A stretch of 64,000 nt of DNA. Origin: Streptomyces lydicus (lineage in GTDB: Bacteria > Actinomycetota > Actinomycetes > Streptomycetales > Streptomycetaceae). The notes under the pieces are model-generated. The model made no database searches. It was given only the letters and a program-made list of their open reading frames with translations, and was not told the origin of the DNA. Location of the stretch: NCBI RefSeq assembly GCF_001729485.1, contig NZ_CP017157.1:3658001-3722000 (forward strand), given 5' to 3'. Positions 24,514 through 32,908 of the stretch are shown piece after piece. Position 1 is the stretch's first letter. Every line of letters starts with the position of its first letter. A program made the translations under genes and the position numbers.

Positions 24514-26655
24514 TCAGTCCTGGCCGGACTGGCGCAGCACCAGCAACGCCCTGGCCTCCACCTCCACCGTGGCGCCGGCCTTCACCAGCGACCGGTACTC
24601 CACGTAGGGGATGGCGGTGTCCACCACCACGCTCCACCACCCGCCGAGGTCCTTCGGCACGGTGAAGCCGAGCGGTTCGTAGTGGGCGTTGAACAGCAGC
24701 AGGAACGAGTCGTCCTGGATGCGCCGGCCGCGCGGATCGGGTTCGGAGATGGCCTGCCCGTTGAGGAAGACGGTGAGCGACTTGGCGAACCCGGCGTCCC
24801 AGTCGTCGTCGGTCATCTCCCGGCCCGCGGGCGTGAACCAGCCGATGTCCGACAGTCCGTCCCGGCTGCCGCGCACCGCGACGCCCTGGAAGAAGCGCCG
24901 GCGCCGGAACACCGGATGGTTCCGGCGCAGCGCGATCAGTTCCCTGGTGAACTCCAGGATCTCGCTGCCCTCGGCGACCGCCGGCCAGTCCACCCAGGAG
25001 ACGTCGTTGTCCTGGCAGTACGCGTTGTTGTTGCCGCCCTGCGTCCGGCCGAGCTCATCGCCGTGCGAGAGCATCGGAACGCCCTGGGACAGCAGCAGCG
25101 TGGCCAGGAAGTTGCGCTGCTGCCGGGCGCGCAGCGCCAGCACGTTCCGGTCGCCGGCGGGCCCCTCCGCCCCGCAGTTCCAGGACCGGTTGTGGTGCTC
25201 ACCGTCGCGGTTGCCCTCGCCGTTCGCCTCGTTGTGCTTGTCGTTGTACGAGACCAGGTCGCGCAGCGTGAAGCCGTCGTGGGCGGTGACGAAGTTGACC
25301 GAGGCGTGCGGGCGGCGGCCGTCGCTCTGGTACAGGTCGGAGGAGCCCGTCAGCCGGGAGGCGAATTCCCCCAGCGTGCCGCCCTCGCCGCGCCAGAAGT
25401 CGCGGACGCAGTCACGGTACTTGCCGTTCCACTCCGTCCACAGCGGCGGGAAGTTCCCCACCTGGTACCCGCCGTCGCCGACGTCCCAGGGCTCGGCTAT
25501 CAGCTTCACCTGCGAGATGACGGGGTCCTGCTGCACCAGGTCGAAGAAGGACGACAGCCGGTCGACGCCGTGGAACTGGCGGGCCAGGGTCGCGGCGAGG
25601 TCGAAGCGGAAGCCGTCCACATGCATGTCGGTCACCCAGTACCGCAGCGAATCCATGATCAGTTGCAGGGTGTGCGGATGGTTCATGCGCAGGCTGTTGC
25701 CGGTGCCGGTGGTGTCCCAGTAGTACCGGGGGTCCGCGTCGGACAGCCGGTAGTAGGCGGCGTTGTCCAGGCCCCGGAACGCCAGCGTGGGACCGAGGTG
25801 ATTGCCCTCCGCGGTGTGGTTGTAGACCACGTCGAGGATCACCTCGATGCCCGCCTCGTGGAGGCTCTTCACGAGGTAGCGGAATTCCTGCACCTGCTCG
25901 CCGCGCTGCCCCGAGGAGCAGTAGGCGTTGTGCGGGGCGAAGAAACCGATGGTGTTGTAGCCCCAGTAGTTGGACAGTCCTCGCTGCGCCAGGGTGTGGT
26001 CGTGCAGGAACTGGTGCACGGGCATCAACTCGACGGCGGTGACGCCCAGCGCGGTGAGGTAGTCCAGCATCACCGGATGGGCCAGCGCCGCATAGGTGCC
26101 GCGGATGTCCTCGGGGATCGCCGGGTGGGTCCGGGTCAGTCCTTTGACGTGGGCCTCGTAGATCACCGTGTCGTGATACGGAATGTGCGGCCGGTGGTCG
26201 TTTCCCCAGTCGAAGTAGGGATTGGTCACCACCGATTTCATCGTGTACGGCGCGGAGTCCGCGTCGTTCCGGCGGTGGGGAGCGCCGAAGCGGTAGGGGA
26301 ACAGGGCCTCGTTCCATTCGATCCGGCCCTCGATCGCCTTGGCGTACGGGTCGAGCAGCAGCTTGTGGGGAATGCAGCGCTGCCCCTGGGACGGCTGGAA
26401 CGGCCCGTGCACCCGGAATCCGTACCGCTGTCCGGGCCCGATGTCGGGGAGGTAGACGTGATGGACGAACGCGTCGACCTCCTTCAGTTCGACGCGTTCC
26501 TCCTGGTCCCGCTCGTCGAAGAGACACAACTCGACCTTCTGGGCCACCTCGGAGAACACCGCGAAGTTCGTGCCGCTTCCGTCGTAGGTGGCGCCGAGGG
26601 GGGAGGCGCTTCCGGGCCACCGGCCCGATTCCGTGGTGTCCTGCCATATCTGCAT
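24514..26655 (-). CDS. glgX: Glycogen debranching enzyme GlgX
   Basis: 713 residues. N-terminal CBM48 (SPLGATYDGSGTNFAVFSE), then a GH13 barrel: MPVHQF, catalytic Asp in DGFRFDLAATLA, Glu in LIAEPWDVG, and Asp in NFVTAHDGFTLRDLV, followed by the isoamylase/TreX-type block around GNRDGEHHNRSWNCG. It hydrolyses alpha-1,6 branches of glycogen or maltodextrin. Start ATG 26653-26655 follows GGGAGG. It stands alone next to stress-type small proteins; glycogen turnover accompanies Streptomyces sporulation. No trehalose-pathway partner was found adjacent. Confidence 0.95.
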   Translation of the reverse strand: MQIWQDTTESGRWPGSASPLGATYDGSGTNFAVFSEVAQKVELCLFDERDQEERVELKEVDAFVHHVYLPDIGPGQRYGFRVHGPFQPSQGQRCIPHKLLLDPYAKAIEGRIEWNEALFPYRFGAPHRRNDADSAPYTMKSVVTNPYFDWGNDHRPHIPYHDTVIYEAHVKGLTRTHPAIPEDIRGTYAALAHPVMLDYLTALGVTAVELMPVHQFLHDHTLAQRGLSNYWGYNTIGFFAPHNAYCSSGQRGEQVQEFRYLVKSLHEAGIEVILDVVYNHTAEGNHLGPTLAFRGLDNAAYYRLSDADPRYYWDTTGTGNSLRMNHPHTLQLIMDSLRYWVTDMHVDGFRFDLAATLARQFHGVDRLSSFFDLVQQDPVISQVKLIAEPWDVGDGGYQVGNFPPLWTEWNGKYRDCVRDFWRGEGGTLGEFASRLTGSSDLYQSDGRRPHASVNFVTAHDGFTLRDLVSYNDKHNEANGEGNRDGEHHNRSWNCGAEGPAGDRNVLALRARQQRNFLATLLLSQGVPMLSHGDELGRTQGGNNNAYCQDNDVSWVDWPAVAEGSEILEFTRELIALRRNHPVFRRRRFFQGVAVRGSRDGLSDIGWFTPAGREMTDDDWDAGFAKSLTVFLNGQAISEPDPRGRRIQDDSFLLLFNAHYEPLGFTVPKDLGGWWSVVVDTAIPYVEYRSLVKAGATVEVEARALLVLRQSGQD

Positions 26656-26907
26656 GTTCGCGAGCCTCCCGACCGGACGGCACTGCACGGCATCACGCGG
26701 CATCCACACCCCATCCATGCCCCTGTATCGCGGGTCGATGCCGTGGGCGCGCGCCGGGGCGCGGACCCTCCACGACCGGTGCCGGACCGGTGCGCGGGCG
26801 GGAGTGAAAGCCGTAACGGATGCCCCGGGCGCCACATAAGAAACACATAAATTGACGGGTGTGGTGGTGGGGAGTGCGGGCACACGGTTGTCCGGAGGTT
26901 GATAACT

Positions 26908-27078
26908 ATGGTTCCCCTGCTTCTCGTTCTGCTTCTCGCCCTGCTCCTTTTCGGCGCCGGATTCGCGCTCAAGGCGCTGTGGATCGTGGCCGTGGTCGTG
27001 CTCGCGGTGTGGTTGCTGGGCTTTGTTATGCGCTCGGCCGGGCCCGGCGGAAAGCGAGGTCGTTGGTATCGCTGGTGA
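26908..27078 (+). CDS. Small hydrophobic membrane protein
   Basis: 56 residues. MVPLLLVLLLALLLFGAGF is followed by ALKALWIVAVVVLAVWLLGF, two adjacent membrane helices, then a basic tail (GGKRGRWYRW) that should stay in the cytoplasm. GGAGG lies 7-8 bases before ATG 26908. I recognise this as the type annotated 'hydrophobic protein' in many Streptomyces; the function is unknown, but it is often near stress genes such as csbD. A strong terminator follows directly. Confidence 0.85.
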   Translation: MVPLLLVLLLALLLFGAGFALKALWIVAVVVLAVWLLGFVMRSAGPGGKRGRWYRW

Positions 27079-27102
27079 CGGTCGCCGTCCGGCGCAAAAG
27101 GT

Positions 27103-27133
27103 GGGGCCCCGGCACAGAGAGTGCCGGGGCCCC
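27103..27133 (+). terminator. Terminator of hydrophobic protein gene
   Basis: Perfect 13-bp stem GGGGCCCCGGCAC (27103-27115) / GTGCCGGGGCCCC (27121-27133), loop AGAGA, 24 bp after the stop. Confidence 0.8.
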
Positions 27134-27283
27134 GTCCGTGCGTCCGCGGGAATGCACCCGTGTCCGGCGCCCCTTGCGTTCCGGCCCGACGAGGACCGAA
27201 AAACGGTGGTGAGGCACGGCAGTGAAGAACGCTTCCATGGGTACACGGCACCCGATGCCGAGCTCCGCGAGAGAGGAAAAGCC

Positions 27284-27535
27284 GTGCTGAAGCCCCATCC
27301 GGCGATACTGCGGGATCTTGTGAAGCAGTACGAGGAACTTCGTGCCCGGAACACGGAGCGGAGCTCGTCGGAGACCCGGCGGCGGACGGAGGACCTCTCC
27401 TACACGCTCTGCGTCTCCACCGGAACCCGGACCGTCGAAGCCGCCCTGGCATTCGCCGCCGATCAACTCGCGGCGGATCTCGCGGAGCTGGCCTACGCGC
27501 CGGACGCCCCGGCGCCGATGCGGCTCGCGAACTGA
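27284..27535 (+). CDS. DUF5133-like small protein
   Basis: 83 residues from GTG 27284 (GAGAGG 6-7 bases before). LVKQYEELRARN and RRTEDLSYTLCVSTGTRTV plus a C-terminal AALAFAADQL helix match the Streptomyces DUF5133 family. The single Cys in YTLCVSTGT is a hallmark of the family. Function is unknown. A longer frame from 27023 runs through the terminator and is rejected. Confidence 0.8.
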   Translation: MLKPHPAILRDLVKQYEELRARNTERSSSETRRRTEDLSYTLCVSTGTRTVEAALAFAADQLAADLAELAYAPDAPAPMRLAN

Positions 27536-27770
27536 AGAGGTGCGGCCGTGTTTTTCTTCCGAGTCGGATCGGCAGGAATCATCGGCCGCGCAACGGACAC
27601 AAGAAGAGATACGACGGTCCGGGGGTGCGGCCACGAAATTCCCTCCCTCCGCTGCACCCCTGGAACGTCCTTCCCCGGGAATTACCCGCCGCCCGGCGGG
27701 AGTTCTCAGGGACCTACGCCATATGCGATACGGCATACGAACCGCTGAGAAACCGATGAAGGGAGCCCCG

Positions 27771-27944
27771 ATGAGTGCCGAGGAAAAGGCCAAGGCGAAG
27801 ACGGAGCAGGTCACCGGAAAGGCGGAGAAGGCGGCAGGCCGCGCCGTGGGGAACGAGCGCATGGAAGCCGAGGGCTCGGCCAAGGAAAAGAAGGGTGATC
27901 TGCGGGGCGCGAAGGAAAAGGCCAAGGATGCCCTGGACGACTGA
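27771..27944 (+). CDS. CsbD-like small stress protein (second copy)
   Basis: 57 residues, the same length as the copy at 11813-11986 and sharing the core GRAVGNERM(x)AEG with it. It is richer in Lys and Glu than that copy. ATG 27771 follows GGGAG; an ATG 15 bases earlier is possible. The general-stress protein family has unknown biochemistry. The 235-bp upstream region should hold its promoter, and no clear SigB consensus was found in it. Confidence 0.9.
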   Translation: MSAEEKAKAKTEQVTGKAEKAAGRAVGNERMEAEGSAKEKKGDLRGAKEKAKDALDD

Positions 27945-27980
27945 GCACCGCTAACTGATCCCCGCAACTGTCACGCCTGT

Positions 27981-28015
27981 CGGGTGCGGGTCCGCCGCCG
28001 GCGGACCCGCACCCG
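27981..28015. terminator. Bidirectional terminator
   Basis: Perfect 15-bp stem CGGGTGCGGGTCCGC (27981-27995) / complement (28001-28015), 5-base loop, between the plus-strand csbD-like gene and the minus-strand epoxide hydrolase. Confidence 0.85.
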
Positions 28016-28030
28016 GTGGCCGAGCCGCGT

Positions 28031-29203
28031 TCACCGCTCGGCGGCCAGCACTGCCGCGAGGCCCTCTCGCAGGTCCTTGACGAAATACTCGGGCACCTCC
28101 AGCGACGGGAAGTGTCCCCCGGCTTCGGGCTCCTTCCACCGGACGATCTTCCGGTACCGCTCCTGCGCCCAGGGGCGCGGACACTTCTCGACGTCGCGGG
28201 GATACATGGTGAGCGCTGACGGGACGTCGACCCGGAGTTCGGGATCGAGCGCGTTGTGGCTCTCGTAGTAGATGCGGGCCGCCGATGCGCCGGTCCGCGT
28301 CAGCCAATACAGGGTGACGTCGTCAAGAACGCGGTCTCGGGAAATCCTCTCGAACGGGCTGTCCTCGGTGTCTGACCACTCGGCGAACTTGTCGAGGATC
28401 CAGGCAAGGAGCCCGACCGGTGAGTCGACGAGCGAGTAGCCGATGGTCTGCGGCCGGGTCGCCTGCTGCTTCGCGTACGCCGCGCGGTGGCGCCAGAAGT
28501 CGCGGGTTTCCGCGGCCCACTCGCGTTCGACCGCCGTCAGCCCGTCCGTCGTCAACCCGGGCGGTCCCTCCGCGAACGTGGTGTGGATGCCGAGAACGTG
28601 CGCCGGGAACCTGCCGCCGAGAACCGTGGTGATATTGCCTCCCCAGTCGCCGCCGTGGGCTGCGAACGTGCGGTAGCCGAGCCTGCCCATCAGTTCCACC
28701 CAGGCGGCCGCGATCTTCTCGGTTCCCCACCCGGTGGTGGCCGGCTTGTCGCTGTAGCCGAAGCCGGGAAGCGACGGGACCACGACGTGGAACGCCGGCG
28801 CGTCCGCATCCTTCGGATCTGCCAGCTCGTCCACCACATCGACGAACCGGGCAATGCTGTCGGGCCAGCCGTGCGTCAAGATCAGCGGAGTGGCATCCGC
28901 ACGCGCGGATCGGCGGTGCAGGAAGTGGATTCCCAGATCATCGATGGTCGTGCGGAACTGGCCGATCCGGTTGAGGCGCTCCTCGAACGGCCGCCAGTCG
29001 TACCCGGTGCGCCAGTAGTTCACGACATCGACGAGGTCGGCGAGCGGAACGCCCTGTTCCCATCGGCGAGGGCCGGGCGCGGCGCCATGGACCGTCTCGG
29101 CCTCCGGCAGTCGCGCCGCGGCCAGTCGGGCGCGCAGGTCGTCGAGGTCGGCGTCAGGTACGTGGGTTTCGAATGCTTGCACGTCGCTGGTGGGACGGGG
29201 CAT
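28031..29203 (-). CDS. Epoxide hydrolase (N-terminal EHN domain type)
   Basis: 390 residues. The N-terminal EHN cap (HVPDADLDDLRARLAAARLP, then WRPFEERLNRIGQF) is followed by the alpha/beta-hydrolase core: oxyanion LTHGWPDS, nucleophile Asp in GGDWGG, and His in GGHFPSLEVPEY at the C-terminus. These match microsomal-type bacterial epoxide hydrolases, which open epoxides to diols. ATG 29201-29203 has a perfect AGGAGG. Divergent from a CGNR zinc-finger regulator, with one copy of the repeated operator just 20 bp upstream of its start. Confidence 0.93.
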   Translation of the reverse strand: MPRPTSDVQAFETHVPDADLDDLRARLAAARLPEAETVHGAAPGPRRWEQGVPLADLVDVVNYWRTGYDWRPFEERLNRIGQFRTTIDDLGIHFLHRRSARADATPLILTHGWPDSIARFVDVVDELADPKDADAPAFHVVVPSLPGFGYSDKPATTGWGTEKIAAAWVELMGRLGYRTFAAHGGDWGGNITTVLGGRFPAHVLGIHTTFAEGPPGLTTDGLTAVEREWAAETRDFWRHRAAYAKQQATRPQTIGYSLVDSPVGLLAWILDKFAEWSDTEDSPFERISRDRVLDDVTLYWLTRTGASAARIYYESHNALDPELRVDVPSALTMYPRDVEKCPRPWAQERYRKIVRWKEPEAGGHFPSLEVPEYFVKDLREGLAAVLAAER

Positions 29204-29222
29204 GAGACCTCCTGGCCATCGT

Positions 29223-29284
29223 GGAACCGGCTAAGACGGTTCTAGCAGTTCTCCGAGTCGAGCGGCAACCGGCTAAGGTGGTTC
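29223..29284. promoter_or_regulatory. Duplicated palindromic operator between epoxide hydrolase and CGNR regulator
   Basis: AACCGGCTAAGACGGTTC (29225-29242) and AACCGGCTAAGGTGGTTC (29267-29284) differ at only two positions. Each is an AACCG-N7-CGGTT type palindrome (the second imperfect). The 42-bp spacing is four helical turns. The distal copy overlaps the regulator's Shine-Dalgarno region; the other sits in the epoxide-hydrolase leader or promoter. Autoregulation by the CGNR protein is the natural reading. Confidence 0.75.
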
Positions 29285-29285
29285 C

Positions 29286-29861
29286 ATGCGTGCTGCGTTC
29301 CCTGACTTCCGCCTCGGCAAGGTGCTGGCGACCAGCTTCACGGGGACTCTGTCGGAGCGTCATGGCGACGCCGTGGAGCGCATTCCCGCGCCGCACCGAC
29401 TCGTCGACTGGCTGGCGGTGAGCGGCCTCGCCGTGGACTCCTGCACCACTGCCCAGCTCGACCTCGCTCGGGAACTGAGGGAGGCGATTCACGCCGTCGC
29501 GACAGCGGCCGCGGTCCAGGACGCTCTCCCTGCCCCTGCCGTCCAAGTCATCAATGACCGCAGCGCTCAGGGTCGGGCCGCGGCGATCCTGACGCCCGAG
29601 GGTGAGCGGCGATGGCGGCTCAGCTCGGCTTCCCGCGTGGAAGATGCCCTCAGCGTGATCGCCGCCGACGCGATCAGCATCATCGCAGGCGAACGGGACG
29701 GAAAACTGGCCTTGTGCGCCTCACCGACCTGCCGGGCCGCCTTCTTCGACACCAGTCAAAGTCGCACCCGCAAATGGTGCGACATGAATACGTGCGGGAA
29801 TCGCCAGAAGAAGGCGCGCTTCCAGGCCAACCAGCGCAAGAACCCCAGATCGCCGGAGTGA
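29286..29861 (+). CDS. CGNR zinc-finger transcriptional regulator (ABATE domain)
   Basis: 191 residues. The N-terminal ABATE stress-sensing domain (RLGKVLATSFTGTLSERHGD) is followed at the C-terminus by the CGNR zinc finger: CASPTCRAAFFD...KWCDMNTCGNRQK, with four Cys spaced as C-x4-C and C-x4-C-GNR. Family members are putative DNA-binding regulators. ATG 29286 follows AAGGTGG, which lies inside the second operator copy, so binding could also mask ribosome access. It probably controls the divergent epoxide hydrolase. Confidence 0.92.
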   Translation: MRAAFPDFRLGKVLATSFTGTLSERHGDAVERIPAPHRLVDWLAVSGLAVDSCTTAQLDLARELREAIHAVATAAAVQDALPAPAVQVINDRSAQGRAAAILTPEGERRWRLSSASRVEDALSVIAADAISIIAGERDGKLALCASPTCRAAFFDTSQSRTRKWCDMNTCGNRQKKARFQANQRKNPRSPE

Positions 29862-29913
29862 TTGCTACCTCGGGATTTCCCGGTGCGCCCACGCGATGAG
29901 CTCGTCCGTCTGT

Positions 29914-31113
29914 TCACCCGTTCCAGCTGAGTACCAGCACCGCCAGATCATCGGTGTGCCGGCCGCCGTCGAGCGAACGGGCGGTGCCCGTCAGATGGTC
30001 GATCAGAGCGGGCGGCGGCAGGTGCCGGCCCTCCTCGATGATCCGGATGAGGCCGTCCGTGCCCAGCCGCTGATCGCCGTCCGTGTGGCCCTCGACGAGA
30101 CCGTCGGTGTGCATGAGCAGCGTGGCGTGCGGTGGCACGGTGCACTGCGTGGGATGCCACGCGGCGCTGCCCGGCAGCATGCCCAGGGCCATGCCGTGCC
30201 GGGCCGGCACCGGCCGGGTGGCTTCCGTCGGGGAGATCAGCAGCGGCTCGTCATGGCCGGCGAGGGTCACCGTGGCCCGGTGGCCGGCCGCGTCGAGGAC
30301 GACCGTCGCGCAGGTCGCGAACATCTCCGCGGCGCTGCGCTCGGCGACCAGCACCTGTTCCATCAGGCCCAGCAGTTCGGTGCCGCGGTGCCCCCCGAGG
30401 ACGAGGGACCGCCAGGTGATGCGGAGGCAGACCCCGAGCGCGGCGGCGTCCGGGCCGTGCCCGCTGACATCGCCGATGACGGCGTGCAGCAGCCCGTCGG
30501 GAGTCTCGACGATGTCCAGGAAGTCGCCGCCGAGCAGGGCGTTCTTGCGGCCCGGCAGATAGCAGGTGCTGGAGACCACGGTGGTGGAGCGGAGCAGCGG
30601 GGCGGGCAGCAGACCCCGTTCCAGGCGGGCGTTCTCCTGGGCACGCAGTTCGTTCTCCCGCAGCCGGGCGGTGGTTCGCTCGGTGTTCTTGCGGTGCAGC
30701 GCGTAGCGGATGGCGCGGTCGAGCAGTTCGGGGGTGACGCGCGCCTTGGGCAGGTAGTCCTGTGCGCCGGCGGCCACCGCCTCCAGGCCGGCCCGGGTCT
30801 CGTCCAGGCCGGTGAGGACGATGACGGCCGCGTCCGGGCACAGGCTCTGCATCTCCTCGACGGCCGCGATGCCGGAGGCGTCCGGGAGGTGCAGGTCCAG
30901 CAGGACGCAGTCCGGCGTCCGGTTGGCGAGGTAGGCGCGCGCCGCGTCGAAGGTCTGCACCCAGGAGAGACTGACCGGCAACTCGGTGTCGTTGAGGTAC
31001 TCCTCGACCAGTACGGCGTCACCGGAGTCGTCCTCGACCAGCAGGACGACCCCCGCGCCGTCCGCGGTCCGGGTGGGGATGACGGGCAGCGGCCGGGCGG
31101 CAGGGACGGTCAT
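29914..31113 (-). CDS. Receiver-domain PP2C (SpoIIE/RsbU-type) phosphatase
   Basis: 399 residues. Receiver domain at about 20-145: acidic pocket VEDDSGDA, phospho-acceptor Asp in CVLLDLHLPD, Thr in VLTGLD, Lys in DYLPKA. A coiled linker (AQENARLERGLLP) precedes the PP2C domain, with metal residues in GGDFLDI and IGDVSGHGPDAAALG, and HTDGLVEGH and TDDLAVLVL later. It dephosphorylates anti-sigma antagonists in SigB-type partner switching. It overlaps the kinase gene upstream by ATGA, and so is its likely response regulator. Confidence 0.94.
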   Translation of the reverse strand: MTVPAARPLPVIPTRTADGAGVVLLVEDDSGDAVLVEEYLNDTELPVSLSWVQTFDAARAYLANRTPDCVLLDLHLPDASGIAAVEEMQSLCPDAAVIVLTGLDETRAGLEAVAAGAQDYLPKARVTPELLDRAIRYALHRKNTERTTARLRENELRAQENARLERGLLPAPLLRSTTVVSSTCYLPGRKNALLGGDFLDIVETPDGLLHAVIGDVSGHGPDAAALGVCLRITWRSLVLGGHRGTELLGLMEQVLVAERSAAEMFATCATVVLDAAGHRATVTLAGHDEPLLISPTEATRPVPARHGMALGMLPGSAAWHPTQCTVPPHATLLMHTDGLVEGHTDGDQRLGTDGLIRIIEEGRHLPPPALIDHLTGTARSLDGGRHTDDLAVLVLSWNG

Positions 31114-32783
31114 GACGCGGTCGCCTCTCTCTGCGGGGCACGCCCGGAGGTCTCCGACGCCGCTGCCTCGGGAGTCTGGTCGGCCAGGGTGAAGGTGATA
31201 CGGGTGCCGGGGGAGTGGTCGTGGTCGACGGCGATCGTGCCGCCGTGGTACTCGACGACCTTTTTGCACAGCGCCAGCCCGATACCCGTCCCCGCGTAGC
31301 TCTCCCGGGTGTGCAGGCGCTGGAAGATGACGAAGACCTTCTCGCTGTACGCGGGATCGATGCCGATCCCGTTGTCCTCCACGGCGAACTCCCAGTACCC
31401 CTCCTCCTTGCGGACCGAGAGGTGAATCGCCGGAGGGCGGTCGGGCGAGCGGAACTTGACCGCGTTGCTCAGCAGGTTCTGCAACAGCATCCCGAGCTGG
31501 GTGGGGTCGCCGGGGACCGTCGGCAGCGGGTCGTGGGTGACGGTCGCGGACGCCTCCTCGACGGCGATGCTGAGGGACTCCCGCACCTGCCCGAAGAGCG
31601 GCTGGAGGTCGACGGGCGTGTGGTCGGCGTGCACCCGCCCCACGCGGGAGAACGCGAGCAGGTCGTTGATGAGTGCCTGCATGCGGTTGGCGCCGTCCAC
31701 CGCGAAGGCGATGTACTGCTGTGCCCGGTCGTCCAGTTGATCGGCGTTGCGGCGCTGGAGCAGCTGACAGAAGCTGGCCACCTTGCGCAGCGGCTCCTGC
31801 AGGTCGTGGGAGGCGACGTAGGCGAACTGCTCCAGTTCGCTGTTGGAGCGCTGCAGTTCGGTGGCCTGCTCGTCCAGCTGCGACCGGGCCGCGTCGCTGA
31901 ACTCCAGCTCCTCGACGAGCCGTTTGCGCATGCCGTCGATGTCGGACGCCAGGGCCCGCAGATCGGCCGGCCCGGTGCCGTGCACCGGCCGGCGGAAGTC
32001 GCCCCTGGTCACCGCGCGGACGTCGGAGGACAGCGCGCCCAGGGGAGTGGTCACCGCGCGGCGGAGCCCGACGACGGCGAAGCCGAGCATCGCCAGGACG
32101 AGGACGGCGATGGCCGCGGAGACCCAGTTCTGCAGCACCCGCACCCGTCGCAGGTCCGCCCGGGCCCGGTCCCGCTCCTCCTGCAGATGGCCGCGCTGCA
32201 CGGCGAGTTCGGCCCGTACGGCGTCGAACCTGTGCAGGCCCGCCTGGGCCCGCTGGGCGGCGAGCCGGACCGGTGCGCCGCTCGGTGCGGTGGCGATGGG
32301 GCGGGCCACCTGCTGCTGCCACTCCTCGGCCCGGTCCAGTACGCGGGCGAGGTCCTGCGCGGCCTGACCGTCGTGCCCCAGGAGGGCACGCAGGCGCGCG
32401 GCGGCGGCGCGCTCCTGCGCCAGCCCGTCGTGGTACGGCTCCAGGAACTCCCGCTGGCCGGTCAGTCCGTACCCCCGGATGCCGGTCTCCTGGTTGACCA
32501 GCGCACTCTCCAGCTTGACCGCGGCGACCAGGGCGGGGCTGGAGCGGTCGACGAGCCGGCCGGTGGCCTCCGCGGACCGCACGAAGACCCATATCCCGCA
32601 GCCGCCCAGGAGGGTCAGCAGCACCATCGTCACGAGCACGCTGACGTTCAGCGTCCGGCGCGTGGTCCACGACGATCCGCTGCGGAGGTCTTCGGGCGGC
32701 CGGCCGGCCGTACCGGTATCGGCCGCCGCACCGGGCCCCTCGGCCCCTTGAGAGCCCTCGCGGTCCGGCATTTCCTGACTCAT
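31110..32783 (-). CDS. CHASE3-domain sensor histidine kinase
   Basis: 557 residues. A first membrane helix (VLVTMVLLTLLGGCGIWVFV) is followed by an extracellular CHASE3 four-helix sensor, a second helix (AAIAVLVLAMLGFAVVGL) and a HAMP. The H-box is YVASHDLQEPLRKV and the ATPase motifs are NLLSNAVKF and VEDNGIGI plus TGIGLALCKK. This is the phytochrome-like HWE/HisKA layout used with PP2C regulators. Its stop overlaps the phosphatase start (31110-31113), so the two are coupled. ATG 32781-32783 is chosen with AGG nearby. Confidence 0.94.
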   Translation of the reverse strand: MSQEMPDREGSQGAEGPGAAADTGTAGRPPEDLRSGSSWTTRRTLNVSVLVTMVLLTLLGGCGIWVFVRSAEATGRLVDRSSPALVAAVKLESALVNQETGIRGYGLTGQREFLEPYHDGLAQERAAAARLRALLGHDGQAAQDLARVLDRAEEWQQQVARPIATAPSGAPVRLAAQRAQAGLHRFDAVRAELAVQRGHLQEERDRARADLRRVRVLQNWVSAAIAVLVLAMLGFAVVGLRRAVTTPLGALSSDVRAVTRGDFRRPVHGTGPADLRALASDIDGMRKRLVEELEFSDAARSQLDEQATELQRSNSELEQFAYVASHDLQEPLRKVASFCQLLQRRNADQLDDRAQQYIAFAVDGANRMQALINDLLAFSRVGRVHADHTPVDLQPLFGQVRESLSIAVEEASATVTHDPLPTVPGDPTQLGMLLQNLLSNAVKFRSPDRPPAIHLSVRKEEGYWEFAVEDNGIGIDPAYSEKVFVIFQRLHTRESYAGTGIGLALCKKVVEYHGGTIAVDHDHSPGTRITFTLADQTPEAAASETSGRAPQREATAS

Positions 32784-32856
32784 CGCGCCTGCTCTCTGCT
32801 GTCCGTGTCCGGTGTGGATCGACGGTGTGTGGGCACAAGCAGCCATAGAGTACAGA

Positions 32857-32880
32857 TTGTCGACAACACAGGTTGTCGAG
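32857..32880. promoter_or_regulatory. TTGTCGA repeat/palindrome in divergent promoter
   Basis: Perfect palindrome TTGTCGACAA (32857-32866) is followed by a second half-site TTGTCGAG (32873-32880) on the same strand. Their 16-bp spacing lies between the kinase operon and the HTH-receiver gene. Such repeats suggest an operator; the HTH encoded next door is a candidate binder. Confidence 0.45.
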
Positions 32881-32908
32881 CTTGCGATGATCGCCGTAAG
32901 GTGCCGTC

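Noticed and set aside
27023..27283. Extended N-terminus for the DUF5133-like protein
   Set aside because: It would be read through the strong hairpin at 27103-27133 and lacks family similarity before residue Val at 27284.
27548..27748. 66-residue plus-strand frame between DUF5133-like and CsbD-like genes
   Set aside because: It shows no recognisable motif and weak codon bias; more likely the leader and promoter of the CsbD-like gene.
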